Under the pieces are notes generated by a model, which did no database searches, was not told where the DNA came from, and saw only the letters and a program-made list of their open reading frames with translations. 64,000 nucleotides of DNA from Dryocola clanedunensis_A. GTDB lineage: Bacteria; Pseudomonadota; Gammaproteobacteria; Enterobacterales; Enterobacteriaceae. The stretch lies in NCBI GenBank assembly GCA_038405435.1, contig JBBYHZ010000004.1. One strand, 5' to 3'. Of the stretch, positions 43,784 to 52,002 are shown one piece after another. Within the stretch, counting starts at the first letter, position 1. Each line of letters starts with the position of its first letter. Both the position numbers and the translations under genes were made by a program.

Positions 43784-44185
43784 TGCCGTCAACCCCGTTG
43801 CTTTTGTTATAGGAGATTGCAAATCAGGCCTCTCACAGGCCGGAAAGAAATCCTCAGGGGTAAAGTAAAAGTATGGGGCCCGGGAAACCTTTTCGTTTTT
43901 GCCACGCCTTTGCGGAAGCTGGCAAAAACGCAAAGAGTGTCGGCATCCGCATCCCGTTTATAAAACATGGGTTCGTTTTTATCAAAAGGCAGGGTTAAAA
44001 ATGAGAAGTGACGACGGAATGGGCCTGCGGGAGATGAGGCTTAAGGCAGGCGATTATTTTGCTTTAAGTTCCGTCATTGCGTGACATCCCGCAGTTCATG
44101 TCATACCCGGTTGGGAAATGAAAAGAGATCCTTAGAATCAGGACGTTTTTAACAGCGGCGGCGTACAGCCTTCTCTTTTTATTTC
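43784..44185. other. Regulatory gap between rhiT and the toxin gene, with an 11-base inverted repeat
   Basis: No convincing gene. CGTTTTTGCCA (43894-43904) and TGGCAAAAACG (43920-43930) form a perfect inverted repeat with 15 bases between, well placed to be an operator or hairpin upstream of rhiT. The regulator is not encoded alongside. A short frame at 43899-44084 is rejected as a gene. Confidence 0.5.
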
Positions 44186-44226
44186 ATAGCCAAAAGGCTA
44201 TGATGCGTTTATAGCCTTTTGGCTAT
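44186..44226. promoter_or_regulatory. Twin mirrored operators of the toxin-antitoxin pair
   Basis: Two palindromes, ATAGCCAAAAGGCTAT (44186-44201) and ATAGCCTTTTGGCTAT (44211-44226), centres 25 bases apart and just upstream of the toxin start. They share arms and have opposite AAAA/TTTT centres, so each is the reverse complement of the other. This is the expected place for autoregulation by the antitoxin. Confidence 0.8.
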
Positions 44227-44236
44227 GGGACCTGAT

Positions 44237-44587
44237 ATGTGGAAAGTCATAACAACGGATGTTTTTGATAGCTGGTTTTTGGCGCAGGATGAGGCGCTGC
44301 GGGAAAGCGTACTGGCCGCCATGGACGTGCTGAAGAAAATGGGGCCGCATTTAGGTCGCCCTCACGTCGACACGCTTAAAGGCTCGGGCTTTGCCAATAT
44401 GAAAGAGCTGCGGGTGCAGCATGCCGGAGCGCCTGTCAGGGCCTTCTTTGCCTTTGACCCCGCACGCCAGGCCATTGTGTTATGCGCCGGAGATAAAACC
44501 GGCGCTAACGAAAAACGGTATTACCGCCGGATGACCGCACTTGCGGAAAGTGAATATCGTCGTCATCTGGCCAGACTGGAGAAGTAA
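44237..44587 (+). CDS. RelE/HigB-like toxin
   Basis: 116 residues of the phage-derived Gp49/HigB-like part of the RelE superfamily, ribosome-dependent mRNA endonucleases. Features: LKKMGPHLGRPHVDTLKGSGFANMKELRV, then VRAFFAFDPARQAIVLCAGDKTG and KRYYRRMTALAESEYRRHLARLEK, with the basic residues expected for RNA cutting. ATG at 44237 has GGGA eight bases before it; an in-frame ATG at 44225 is possible. The antitoxin gene follows one base after the stop. Toxin-first order is typical of HigBA. Confidence 0.87.
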   Translation: MWKVITTDVFDSWFLAQDEALRESVLAAMDVLKKMGPHLGRPHVDTLKGSGFANMKELRVQHAGAPVRAFFAFDPARQAIVLCAGDKTGANEKRYYRRMTALAESEYRRHLARLEK

Positions 44588-44588
44588 T

Positions 44589-44888
44589 ATGTCGACCTAT
44601 GAAGAGCTGCTTGCGAAGCAGAGTCCGGAAAGCCAGAAGCGGATCGCCCAAAAGGCCGATATTCTGCTGCGGGAAGTCATACTCAGCAAATTACGCGAAG
44701 AGCTAAACATGTCACAAACGGAGCTGGCCCGCGCCATTGGCGTGTCCCAGCCCACGCTGGCTAAGATGGAAAACCCCGGAAACGACCCGCGGTTATCTAC
44801 CCTGAAGCGCTACGTCACGGCGCTGGGCGGCGAAATGAGCATTGATGTCAGGCTACCCAACGGCAGGACGATCGAGTTTCATCTCTGA
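44589..44888 (+). CDS. XRE-family antitoxin (HigA-like)
   Basis: 99 residues. The helix-turn-helix lies at about residues 35-90 (LREELNMSQTELARAIGVSQ, TLAKMENPGNDPRLSTLKRY). The C terminus GGEMSIDVRLPNGRTIEFHL is typical of HigA-2-like antitoxins. It should bind the toxin and the twin palindromes upstream. Its last ten bases overlap the 3' end of flhE, which is read from the other strand. Confidence 0.88.
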   Translation: MSTYEELLAKQSPESQKRIAQKADILLREVILSKLREELNMSQTELARAIGVSQPTLAKMENPGNDPRLSTLKRYVTALGGEMSIDVRLPNGRTIEFHL

Positions 44889-45286
44889 CCGGCCTGGCTG
44901 TAATTCACAATCACCTGGTTGCTGCGCACGCGCAGCGGCGGGAAGAGCTTGCCGCCGCCGGGGACCTCCCAGACAAAGCGCAACGGTTCGCCAGCCGCCA
45001 CGTTCGTTAATCCCCGAGTTGTGCCGCTTTGCCCTTCGATGGGGACGCAGCGGGTTTGAGAGCAAAGCTTCACCAGCAGCCCGCCCGGCGTGGGGCCAGT
45101 CAGTTCGTAGCGCCAGGCGACCAGCGTCATCATGCCGTTTACCGGCTGCGACGGGGCCAGCGGGCGGGAGGAAGCAACAACGCCGCGATTGCTGAGGGTT
45201 GCCCCCATCCCGCTGGCCTGCCAGCTCCCCTCACCTGCAGCCTGGGCAACTACCGGCAGCAGCACCGCTAACAAAAGCGCGCGCAT
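44879..45286 (-). CDS. flhE: Flagellar protein FlhE
   Basis: 135-residue periplasmic protein with a signal peptide (MRALLLAVLLPVVAQA-AGEG). FlhE is linked to control of proton leakage through the flagellar export apparatus. Motifs: GSWQASGMGATLSNRGVV and LRVRSNQVIVNYSQAGQ. It is the last gene of flhBAE and overlaps flhA by one base. Its 3' end overlaps the antitoxin gene. Confidence 0.92.
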   Translation of the reverse strand: MRALLLAVLLPVVAQAAGEGSWQASGMGATLSNRGVVASSRPLAPSQPVNGMMTLVAWRYELTGPTPGGLLVKLCSQTRCVPIEGQSGTTRGLTNVAAGEPLRFVWEVPGGGKLFPPLRVRSNQVIVNYSQAGQR

Positions 45287-47364
45287 TACTTCGCTCCTAT
45301 TGTGGCGGTCATGCGGATATTGCGGTTGTCGGACAGCTCAAGGCTTGAGAGCACCACCAGCTGCGGCAGGGTGCGGCGCAGGAAGCGGGCCAGCAGCGGT
45401 CGCAGCGCATGATTGACGAGCAGCACCGGCGGCGCCCCCAGCATCTCCTGGCGCTGCAAGGCATCCTGAGTTTGTTCGAGCAGCCTGTCAGCCAGCCCCG
45501 GCTCCAGCCCGCTTCCGCCCTGCAGGGCCTGAAGCAGCAGGCGCTCGAGCGCGGTATCCAGGCCAATTACCTGCACTTCGCCCGTCCCCGGGAACCACTG
45601 CTGGGTAATGGCGCGGCCTAACGCCACGCGCACGACGGCGGTCAGCTCATGGGGATCGCTCTGGACTGGCGCATGTTCGGCAAGCGTTTCCAGAATGGTG
45701 CGCATATCTTTAATCGGCACCTTCTCGGCGAGCAGGTTTTGCAGCACCTTATGCAGGGTGGTCAGCGTCACTACGCCGGGCACCAGATCTTCCGTCAGCT
45801 TCGGCATCTCCTGGGTTACCCGGTCGAGCAGCTGCTGCGCCTCCTGGCGGCCAAACAGCTCCGGGGCGAACTGGCCAATCAGGTGGTTAAGGTGCGTGGC
45901 GACAACCGTACTCGCCTCCACCACCGTAAAGCCCTGAATCTGCGCCTGCTCTTTCAGGGCGCTTTCAATCCACGTGGCCTGCAGACCAAAGGCCGGGTCG
46001 ATGGTCGACTCTCCCGGCAGCGTACCGGCCGCGGTGCCCGGGTTAATCGCCAGCCAGCGTCCTGGATAGGCGTCCCCGGAGCCAATTTCAACGCCCTTCA
46101 TCAGGATGCGGTAGCGCGCGGGCGGCAGGTCCATATTGTCACGGATGTGCACCACCGGCGGCAGGAAACCCATCTCCTGGGCGAATTTTTTCCGGATGCT
46201 GCGAATGCGTCCCAGCAGCTCGCCGTCCTGCTGGAAGTCAACCATCGGGATCAGGCGATAGCCCACCTCCATGCCCAGCGAGTCCTCAAGCTGGACGTCG
46301 TTCCAGGTCGCCTCTACCGCCTGCGGATTCTCCGGCATTTTTACCGGTGCCGGGGCCGCAGGCGCGGCCATCTGTCGGCCACGCATCCACCAGGCAAGCC
46401 CCAGCAGCGCGGCGGTAAACAGCAGGAAGACAAAGTTCGGCATCCCCGGCACCATGCCCAGCAGGCCAAGCACCGCGGCGCTTAGCAGCATCACGCGAGG
46501 GTTATTAAACAGCTGGGTGACCATCTGTTCGCCAACGTCCTGGTCCGTCGCCACGCGGGTGACGATGACGCCCGCCGCGGTGGAGATAACCAGCGCCGGG
46601 ATCTGCGCGACCAGGCCGTCACCGATGGTCAGCAGCGTGTAGCTCTCCGCCGCCGCGCCAACGGCCATATCATGCTGCAGCACGCCGACCAGCAGGCCGC
46701 CGACCACGTTGATGGCCATGATCATTAGCCCGGCAACGGCATCGCCGCGCACGAACTTGCTCGCCCCGTCCATCGACCCGTAGAAGTCCGCTTCCTGGGT
46801 CACTTCCGAACGGCGTTTTTTCGCTTCTTCTTCGCCAATCAGGCCCGCGTTAAGGTCGGCGTCGATGGCCATCTGCTTGCCCGGCATCCCGTCCAGCACG
46901 AAGCGCGCGCCCACTTCGGCGATGCGCCCGGCGCCCTTGGTGATAACCATAAAGTTGATGATCACAAGAATGATGAACACCACGATGCCGATGGCGAAGT
47001 TACCGCCCACCAGGAAGTGGCCGAAGGCTTCCACCACGCGACCCGCAGCGCCCGCACCGGTGTGACCCTCCATCAGAATGATACGCGTGGAGGCAACGTT
47101 CAGCGCCAGGCGCAGCAGCGTGGTAAACAGCAGAACGGTCGGGAACGCCGCGAACTCGAGCGTGCGCTGGGTGAACATCGCCACCAGCAGCACCATGATC
47201 GACAGCGCGATGTTAAAGGTGAACAGCAAATCCAGCACGAACGCGGGCAGCGGCAGCACCATCATCGACAGGATTAGCAGGATGAGCACCGGCCCGGCAA
47301 GAATTTGCCATTGCCCGGATTTCATGGAGCCGGGCAGACGCAGTGCCGCGAGCAGATTAGCCAT
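45286..47364 (-). CDS. flhA: Flagellar export gate protein FlhA
   Basis: Inner-membrane core of the flagellar type III export gate, 692 residues. Eight membrane segments occupy the first half. The conserved FHIPEP-family loop contains VITKGAGRIAEVGARFVLDGMP-type sequence, and the large cytoplasmic domain (about residues 360-692) contains EVGYRLIPMVDFQQ and GSGDAYPGRWLAI. ATG 47364 gives MANLLAALRLPG and the E. coli length; the frame runs seven codons further. It overlaps flhB by eight bases. Confidence 0.97.
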   Translation of the reverse strand: MANLLAALRLPGSMKSGQWQILAGPVLILLILSMMVLPLPAFVLDLLFTFNIALSIMVLLVAMFTQRTLEFAAFPTVLLFTTLLRLALNVASTRIILMEGHTGAGAAGRVVEAFGHFLVGGNFAIGIVVFIILVIINFMVITKGAGRIAEVGARFVLDGMPGKQMAIDADLNAGLIGEEEAKKRRSEVTQEADFYGSMDGASKFVRGDAVAGLMIMAINVVGGLLVGVLQHDMAVGAAAESYTLLTIGDGLVAQIPALVISTAAGVIVTRVATDQDVGEQMVTQLFNNPRVMLLSAAVLGLLGMVPGMPNFVFLLFTAALLGLAWWMRGRQMAAPAAPAPVKMPENPQAVEATWNDVQLEDSLGMEVGYRLIPMVDFQQDGELLGRIRSIRKKFAQEMGFLPPVVHIRDNMDLPPARYRILMKGVEIGSGDAYPGRWLAINPGTAAGTLPGESTIDPAFGLQATWIESALKEQAQIQGFTVVEASTVVATHLNHLIGQFAPELFGRQEAQQLLDRVTQEMPKLTEDLVPGVVTLTTLHKVLQNLLAEKVPIKDMRTILETLAEHAPVQSDPHELTAVVRVALGRAITQQWFPGTGEVQVIGLDTALERLLLQALQGGSGLEPGLADRLLEQTQDALQRQEMLGAPPVLLVNHALRPLLARFLRRTLPQLVVLSSLELSDNRNIRMTATIGAK

Positions 47365-48508
47365 CGGAGTCCTTCTCATTCGCAAAGTCCAGTGCTTCTG
47401 GCACCGGCAGGTTTTCAGGTTTTTTCGGGATCAGGCCGCCCGCCACGCGCCAGCGTCTGAGCTGCCAGACCCAGGCGAGCACTTCCGCCACCGCAGAGTA
47501 AAGCTGGCCTGGGATCTGCTGGCCGATTTCGGCGTGGCGATAGAGCGCACGGGCGAGCGGCGGCGCTTCAAGCGTTGGAATACGGTGTTCGTTAGCGATT
47601 TCACGGATGCGCAGCGCCACAAGTCCAGCCCCTTTGGCCAGCACCTTCGGCGCGTTCATTTTTTTCTCGTCGTACTGCAGGGCCACGGAGTAGTGCGTCG
47701 GGTTGGTGACGATGACGTCGGCCTTCGGCACGTCGGCCATCATGCGGCGGCGGGCGACCGCGCGCTGCTGCTGGCGAATGCGGTTCTTAACGTGCGGATC
47801 GCCTTCCTGCTGTTTGTACTCGTCGCGAATGTCCTGACGGCTCATGCGCAGCTTTTTCAGGTTGCTGAAAATCTGGAAAAAGACGTCAAAGCCGACCATC
47901 GGGATAAGCCCCAGCACGATGAGCAGCCCGCAGGCCGCCACGATGTCCAGGGCGTGGCCCAGCGCGGCAATCGGTGGTTCGCTCATCAGCCGCATCATGT
48001 CCGGCCAGTTGTGCCACAGGTACCAGGCCGTCACCGCCCCCACCAGCAGCGCTTTTAAGAAGGCTTTGAGTAATTCCGCACCGGCCTGCGCGGAAAACAG
48101 ACGCTTCAGCCCGGGCAGCGGGTTGAGTTTGCTGAACTTAAAGGCAATGGATTTACCGCTGAACAGCAGCCCGCCGAGCAGCATGGGCGCGGCGATAGCC
48201 ACGATCACCAGCCCTCCCATCAGCGGCAGCAGCGCCCAGACGGCCTGCTTAATCAGCAGGCTGATTTGATTCACGATGAGGTGCGGGTCGTTAATGATGT
48301 TGTGATCGAAGTGCAGCCCGGCCGCGAGCATCGCCGCCAGCTGCCGGGCGAGCGGCTCGCCGCCCATCCAGATAATGCTCAGCCCCACCAGCACCATCAG
48401 CAGCGAGGTTAATTCGCGGGAACGCGGGATCTGCCCATCCTCACGAGCCTTTTCAAGCCTGTGGGGTGTGGGGGCTTCTGTTTTATCCTCTTCGCTATCT
48501 TCAGACAC
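47357..48508 (-). CDS. flhB: Flagellar export switch protein FlhB
   Basis: Membrane protein that switches export from rod-hook to filament substrates by self-cleavage. 383 residues, with four membrane segments and the cleavage motif NPTH in VIVTNPTHYSVAL. GTG at 48508 gives the known N terminus SEDSEEDKTEAPTPHRLEKA and is preferred to the longer frame ending at 48541. First gene of flhBAE; its promoter lies in the gap before the divergent dGTPase gene. Confidence 0.96.
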   Translation of the reverse strand: MSEDSEEDKTEAPTPHRLEKAREDGQIPRSRELTSLLMVLVGLSIIWMGGEPLARQLAAMLAAGLHFDHNIINDPHLIVNQISLLIKQAVWALLPLMGGLVIVAIAAPMLLGGLLFSGKSIAFKFSKLNPLPGLKRLFSAQAGAELLKAFLKALLVGAVTAWYLWHNWPDMMRLMSEPPIAALGHALDIVAACGLLIVLGLIPMVGFDVFFQIFSNLKKLRMSRQDIRDEYKQQEGDPHVKNRIRQQQRAVARRRMMADVPKADVIVTNPTHYSVALQYDEKKMNAPKVLAKGAGLVALRIREIANEHRIPTLEAPPLARALYRHAEIGQQIPGQLYSAVAEVLAWVWQLRRWRVAGGLIPKKPENLPVPEALDFANEKDSDG

Positions 48509-48775
48509 CGCTTTCAGTCTCGTGGCCGCAATTCCAGGCACAGCATGCCAGAGCCGCAGTGGACTAATGGGGGGAAAATAGGGGGAAAAGTGCGTTTGTT
48601 TGTGTGTTCAGACTCGATGATCCCTTAGCCTGAGCATGTTTCATTCACTTTCATCTGGTTTTGCGAGAAGCCCCGAAAGTTTGAAATATCAAATGAGTAA
48701 CCGCTATCCTGCAAAAGTTCACTTTGTTATTTTCTCTCCCTAATGGATAAAATCCGGACAATAAAGGGATAAAAA
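48509..48775. promoter_or_regulatory. Divergent promoter region, flhB and the dGTPase cassette
   Basis: Gap shared by flhB (leftward) and the cassette (rightward). For the cassette, TTGAAA (48681-48686) and TATCCT (48705-48710), 18 bases apart, make a possible sigma-70 promoter. The palindrome TTTGAAATATCAAA (48680-48693) overlaps it. AAAGGGAT precedes the dGTPase ATG. No clear FlhDC site was assigned for flhB. Confidence 0.4.
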
Positions 48776-50281
48776 ATGCAGTGGACTAAACTTCTTAACA
48801 GCAATCGCCGTAAAGATAAAAACGCTCAAAATTGCAAGGCTACCCCCTCCGATACGGGTGGTGGCAGGCTTGAGATTGAACGGGATTACGATCGAATATT
48901 ATTTGCGGCACCTACCCGCAGGCTTGCTGATAAAACTCAGGTCTTTCCCCTGGATAAAAATGATCATGTGCGCACGCGTTTAACCCATTCGCATGAGGTT
49001 GCAAATCTAGCCCGGGGTATCGGTATCAGACTCGCATTTGAGTTCAAAGACAAAGTATTCATCGACTTACCGGAAGACTTTACCGTACAGCGTAATGTTC
49101 CTGCCCTACTGGCTGCAATCGGCCTTGCTCATGACCTGGGCAATCCCCCCTTTGGACATCAGGGTGAAACTGCAATGCAACAGTGGTTCCAGGCTGCACT
49201 AAAAGATGAAAAGGAGACGAGCAATGAGATTTATAACGATTTTCGACATTTTGATGGTAATTCTCAAACGTTGAGATTAGTGACTAAATTACAAATTCTC
49301 AGTGACAATTTCGGTTTAAACCTGACTTATAGTACGTTAGCTTCAATGATCAAATACCCCCGCTCCTCCAGGGATAATTCAAACACCATCTGGAAAAAAC
49401 ATGGCTACTTCTTCTCTGAAGAGGCCATAGTTAAAGAGATATGGGAAGAAACAGGATTAAAAGAAGGTATTCGTCATCCTTTTACTTATATCATGGAAGC
49501 CTGTGATGATATTGCCTACTCCGTACTTGATGCAGAGGATACAGTAAAAAAAGGACTGACCTCTTTTCACGATCTCATAGATTTTCTTTCATGTTGGAAC
49601 GAGGATCACACACAGAATGCTGATGAAGTTATTAAAGATGTCGTAGCATATAGTAAAAATAAAAACAAGACCTTCGCCGATGCCAAATTAAAACTTTCCC
49701 CAAGTGAACTCAATGACACAAGCATGCAAATGTTCCGTGTTCGCGCAATATGTAAATTAGTCGAGTCGGTAGTCGAAGCTTTTATTGAAAACCAAGATAA
49801 ATTTTTAGATTTGAATTGTGAAGTTTCGGATCTTATTTCATTGAGCAACGGGAAGAATCTCTGTAAAGCCTTAAAGAAATTTGACCAAACTCGTGGCTAC
49901 AGGCATCGTTCTGTATTAGAACTTGAGTTGAAAGGATCTAATTATATTAAAGGAATTATGGACATGTTATGGGTTGGTATACATGGACATAAAACTGATG
50001 ATGAAAAAGAAGAGGAAAAGGCACTTAAGAAAGCTTACCCAGATTTCTTGCCGCGAGAAGAGTTCAAATCTGCTACCCCCTTTGGTAAATACGCGTACGG
50101 TAGAATTTCCGAAAACTATCGGCGAATTTTTGAACAAACGGAAGAGGCACCAGAACTTCCACGCCTTTATAAAGAGGTTCAACTCCTGGCCGATGCCGTA
50201 TCAGGCATGACAGATAGTTATTTGATTGCCCTGCACGATGAGCTAAAATTACTGTATGAGTATGAACACAGTCTCAACTAA
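48776..50281 (+). CDS. Dgt-family dNTP triphosphohydrolase (putative anti-phage dGTPase)
   Basis: 501 residues, near the 505 of E. coli Dgt and matching its core: RRLADKTQVFPLDKNDHVRT, then the HD-domain metal ligands in TRLTHSHEV (H71), IGLAHDLGNPPFGHQG (H119, D120) and MEACDDIAYS (D244/D245), and a C-terminal AVSGMTDSYLIALHDEL. It should hydrolyse dNTPs, especially dGTP, to nucleosides and triphosphate. Dgt-type enzymes are known to defend against phages by draining dNTPs. The housekeeping dgt lies elsewhere in enterobacteria, so this is an extra, AT-rich copy. It heads a three-gene cassette between flhB and cheZ on the opposite strand. Confidence 0.87.
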   Translation: MQWTKLLNSNRRKDKNAQNCKATPSDTGGGRLEIERDYDRILFAAPTRRLADKTQVFPLDKNDHVRTRLTHSHEVANLARGIGIRLAFEFKDKVFIDLPEDFTVQRNVPALLAAIGLAHDLGNPPFGHQGETAMQQWFQAALKDEKETSNEIYNDFRHFDGNSQTLRLVTKLQILSDNFGLNLTYSTLASMIKYPRSSRDNSNTIWKKHGYFFSEEAIVKEIWEETGLKEGIRHPFTYIMEACDDIAYSVLDAEDTVKKGLTSFHDLIDFLSCWNEDHTQNADEVIKDVVAYSKNKNKTFADAKLKLSPSELNDTSMQMFRVRAICKLVESVVEAFIENQDKFLDLNCEVSDLISLSNGKNLCKALKKFDQTRGYRHRSVLELELKGSNYIKGIMDMLWVGIHGHKTDDEKEEEKALKKAYPDFLPREEFKSATPFGKYAYGRISENYRRIFEQTEEAPELPRLYKEVQLLADAVSGMTDSYLIALHDELKLLYEYEHSLN

Positions 50282-51053
50282 TCGAAATCTGAAGCGGATG
50301 GTACAAGGCTTTTTCGCTTCAGATAAGAATGAACGACAGGCAGCGAATACCCTCCTTGAGGCGCTGTCCAGGCACGCTCATCTTTACATTTTTGGCGGAA
50401 TGATTCGCGATATTGGCCTATCTGGCAAAAAAGATGATTTTTCAGATATTGACCTCGTTTTTTCCGGCACCCGTGAAGAACTTGTGAACGCACTGAAATA
50501 TGTTGGGATTGATAGTTTCCTTGAAAATAAGTTTGGGGGTTATCGCCTGAAGCATTTCCAGGTGGAATATGACATATGGAGTCTTGAAGATACCTGGGCT
50601 TTCAGAGAAAAGCTTATTTCCCTGGACACAATTCATAGCTTACTGCATACACCGTTGATGACGTGGGATGCGGTAATTTATGATGTTAAAGAGAAAAGAT
50701 TAATTACCCCTCCCAATTACTTACAAGACCTCATAAATCGTCGACTGGATCTTGTTCTGGAGCAAAACCCAAATGAGAAGGGCTCCATAATAAGGATACT
50801 CAGAACCATTTATGCTAAAGATGTCATTACTTTAGGCAGCAAACTCTGTGATTACCTCCGGTGTAATCTTAATCGGTATAATCGTGAAGAGCTTCTGGAT
50901 TATGAATTGCTGCACTTTGGCAGCAATATAATGAATCATACCCGAATAGAAAAGCTTGTTAACACCCTACAGGAATGCCAGGAGGGTGAGGACATTATTA
51001 TCAATCATTATAAAAGAAAGCAAAATTTACGTCCGCATTATCATGCCGAATAA
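50256..51053 (+). CDS. CCA-adding/polyA-polymerase-like nucleotidyltransferase
   Basis: 265 residues. Near the N terminus it has the polymerase beta-type signature of class II tRNA nucleotidyltransferases: LYIFGGMIRDIG (G47, G48, R51, D52), then DFSDIDLVFSG with the metal-binding pair D64 and D66. After the catalytic head come mostly helical sequences (NYLQDLINRRLDLVLEQNP, SIIRILRTIYAKDVITLGSK) that may be the neck. It is shorter than true CCA-adding enzymes, and its target (tRNA, protein or nucleotide) is unknown. The start (ATG 50256, or ATG 50262) overlaps the dGTPase gene by 20-26 bases, showing translational coupling. Confidence 0.75.
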   Translation: MSMNTVSTNRNLKRMVQGFFASDKNERQAANTLLEALSRHAHLYIFGGMIRDIGLSGKKDDFSDIDLVFSGTREELVNALKYVGIDSFLENKFGGYRLKHFQVEYDIWSLEDTWAFREKLISLDTIHSLLHTPLMTWDAVIYDVKEKRLITPPNYLQDLINRRLDLVLEQNPNEKGSIIRILRTIYAKDVITLGSKLCDYLRCNLNRYNREELLDYELLHFGSNIMNHTRIEKLVNTLQECQEGEDIIINHYKRKQNLRPHYHAE

Positions 51054-51064
51054 GGATATTATGT

Positions 51065-51262
51065 ATGCATGGATTAATAAAAACCTGGAAAACCATCCCG
51101 ACCAAAAGCGAATATCTGCAAAAGTATCACCTTGAAACTAAGGTATGTCATAAGTGTGGCTCAGATCGTTTTTTAGATGTTGGGCTAATGAGCCTCGTAT
51201 CCCACAGGCGAACAATCCTCTGCGCAAAATGCAAAACCACTCTCTTTCGTGAAGAAGATTAA
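51065..51262 (+). CDS. Small zinc-ribbon protein of the dGTPase cassette
   Basis: 65 residues with two CxxC knuckles, CHKC (28-31) and CAKC (53-56), 21 residues apart: a zinc ribbon. The N-terminal 25 residues are basic (MHGLIKTWKTIPTKSEYLQK). Its function is unknown; nucleic-acid or protein binding would fit. It starts 11 bases after the nucleotidyltransferase stop and is AT-rich like it, so it is taken as the third cassette gene. Confidence 0.7.
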   Translation: MHGLIKTWKTIPTKSEYLQKYHLETKVCHKCGSDRFLDVGLMSLVSHRRTILCAKCKTTLFREED

Positions 51263-51290
51263 CTCTCTTTGTAGGGAGATAAGGCCAGGG

Positions 51291-51324
51291 CGCGTCATCC
51301 ACCGCTGATACTACGGATGACGCG
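51291..51324. repeat. REP-like inverted repeat between the cassette and cheZ
   Basis: CGCGTCATCC (51291-51300) and GGATGACGCG (51315-51324) form a perfect inverted repeat between convergent stops. It resembles a half BIME and could also act as a transcript end for both sides. Confidence 0.65.
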
Positions 51325-51345
51325 GGCCCTTCCCGTTCTGCGAAA

Positions 51346-51993
51346 TCAGAACCCTAAGCTATCCAGCAAATCGTCAACCTGATCCTGGCTTGCGACGACG
51401 CCTGCGGCGCTGGTGTCCATCTGCGGGCCGTTGAGCAGGCCGTCGCCCGCGCGTTTGCTGCGCGCGTCCGGCTCCGGCATGTTTTCCAGCAGCACCATTA
51501 ACAGCTGGCGCTCGATCTCCTGGATAACGTCCATCATGCGCTTGATGACCTGGCCCGTCAGATCCTGGAAGTCCTGGGCCATCATGATTTCCAGCAACTG
51601 GGCGTTGGTGAAGCTGGTGTGCTCCGGCACGCCCGACAGGTAGCTGCGGGTGTCGCTCACCAGCTCTTTGGCATCGCTCAGCTCAATCGGGTTTTCGAAC
51701 CAGGCGTCCCAGCGCCCGGTGAGCGCCTTCGCGCCGGACTCGAGTTTGTTCTGGTGCGGCTGCGAAAGCTCGACGCAGTTCAGCGCGCGCTCTGCGGCCT
51801 GGGCGGTCATCTGCACCACGTAGTCCAGGCGGTCGCGGGCGTCCGGAATCGCTTCCGCCGCTTCGGCAATCGCCTGGTCCAGGCCCAGCTCGCGCAGGCT
51901 GTCGCGCAGCATGCGGGTCAGGCTGCCAATCCGCGCAATAATGTCATTTGGCGACTGATGAAGCTCCATCGCCGGGTTTGTGGATGAGTGCAT
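51346..51993 (-). CDS. cheZ: CheY-P phosphatase CheZ
   Basis: Speeds dephosphorylation of CheY-P and so ends the tumble signal. 215 residues forming a long helical hairpin. The catalytic region is MMAQDFQDLTGQVIKRMMDV, with the key Asp and Gln, and the C-terminal CheY-binding helix is ASQDQVDDLLDSLGF. It is the last gene of the tar-tap-cheRBYZ operon. In E. coli flhB follows; here the dGTPase cassette is in between. Confidence 0.97.
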   Translation of the reverse strand: MHSSTNPAMELHQSPNDIIARIGSLTRMLRDSLRELGLDQAIAEAAEAIPDARDRLDYVVQMTAQAAERALNCVELSQPHQNKLESGAKALTGRWDAWFENPIELSDAKELVSDTRSYLSGVPEHTSFTNAQLLEIMMAQDFQDLTGQVIKRMMDVIQEIERQLLMVLLENMPEPDARSKRAGDGLLNGPQMDTSAAGVVASQDQVDDLLDSLGF

Positions 51994-52002
51994 CTGCGCC
52001 TC

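Noticed and set aside
43784..43933. 50-residue N-terminal extension of the RhiT-like transporter
   Set aside because: It has no membrane segment, and ATG 43783 gives the family N terminus.
43899..44084. 61-codon frame between rhiT and the toxin gene
   Set aside because: It overlaps the perfect inverted repeat, has no good ribosome site, and its composition (many Arg, Cys, Trp) looks like a chance frame.
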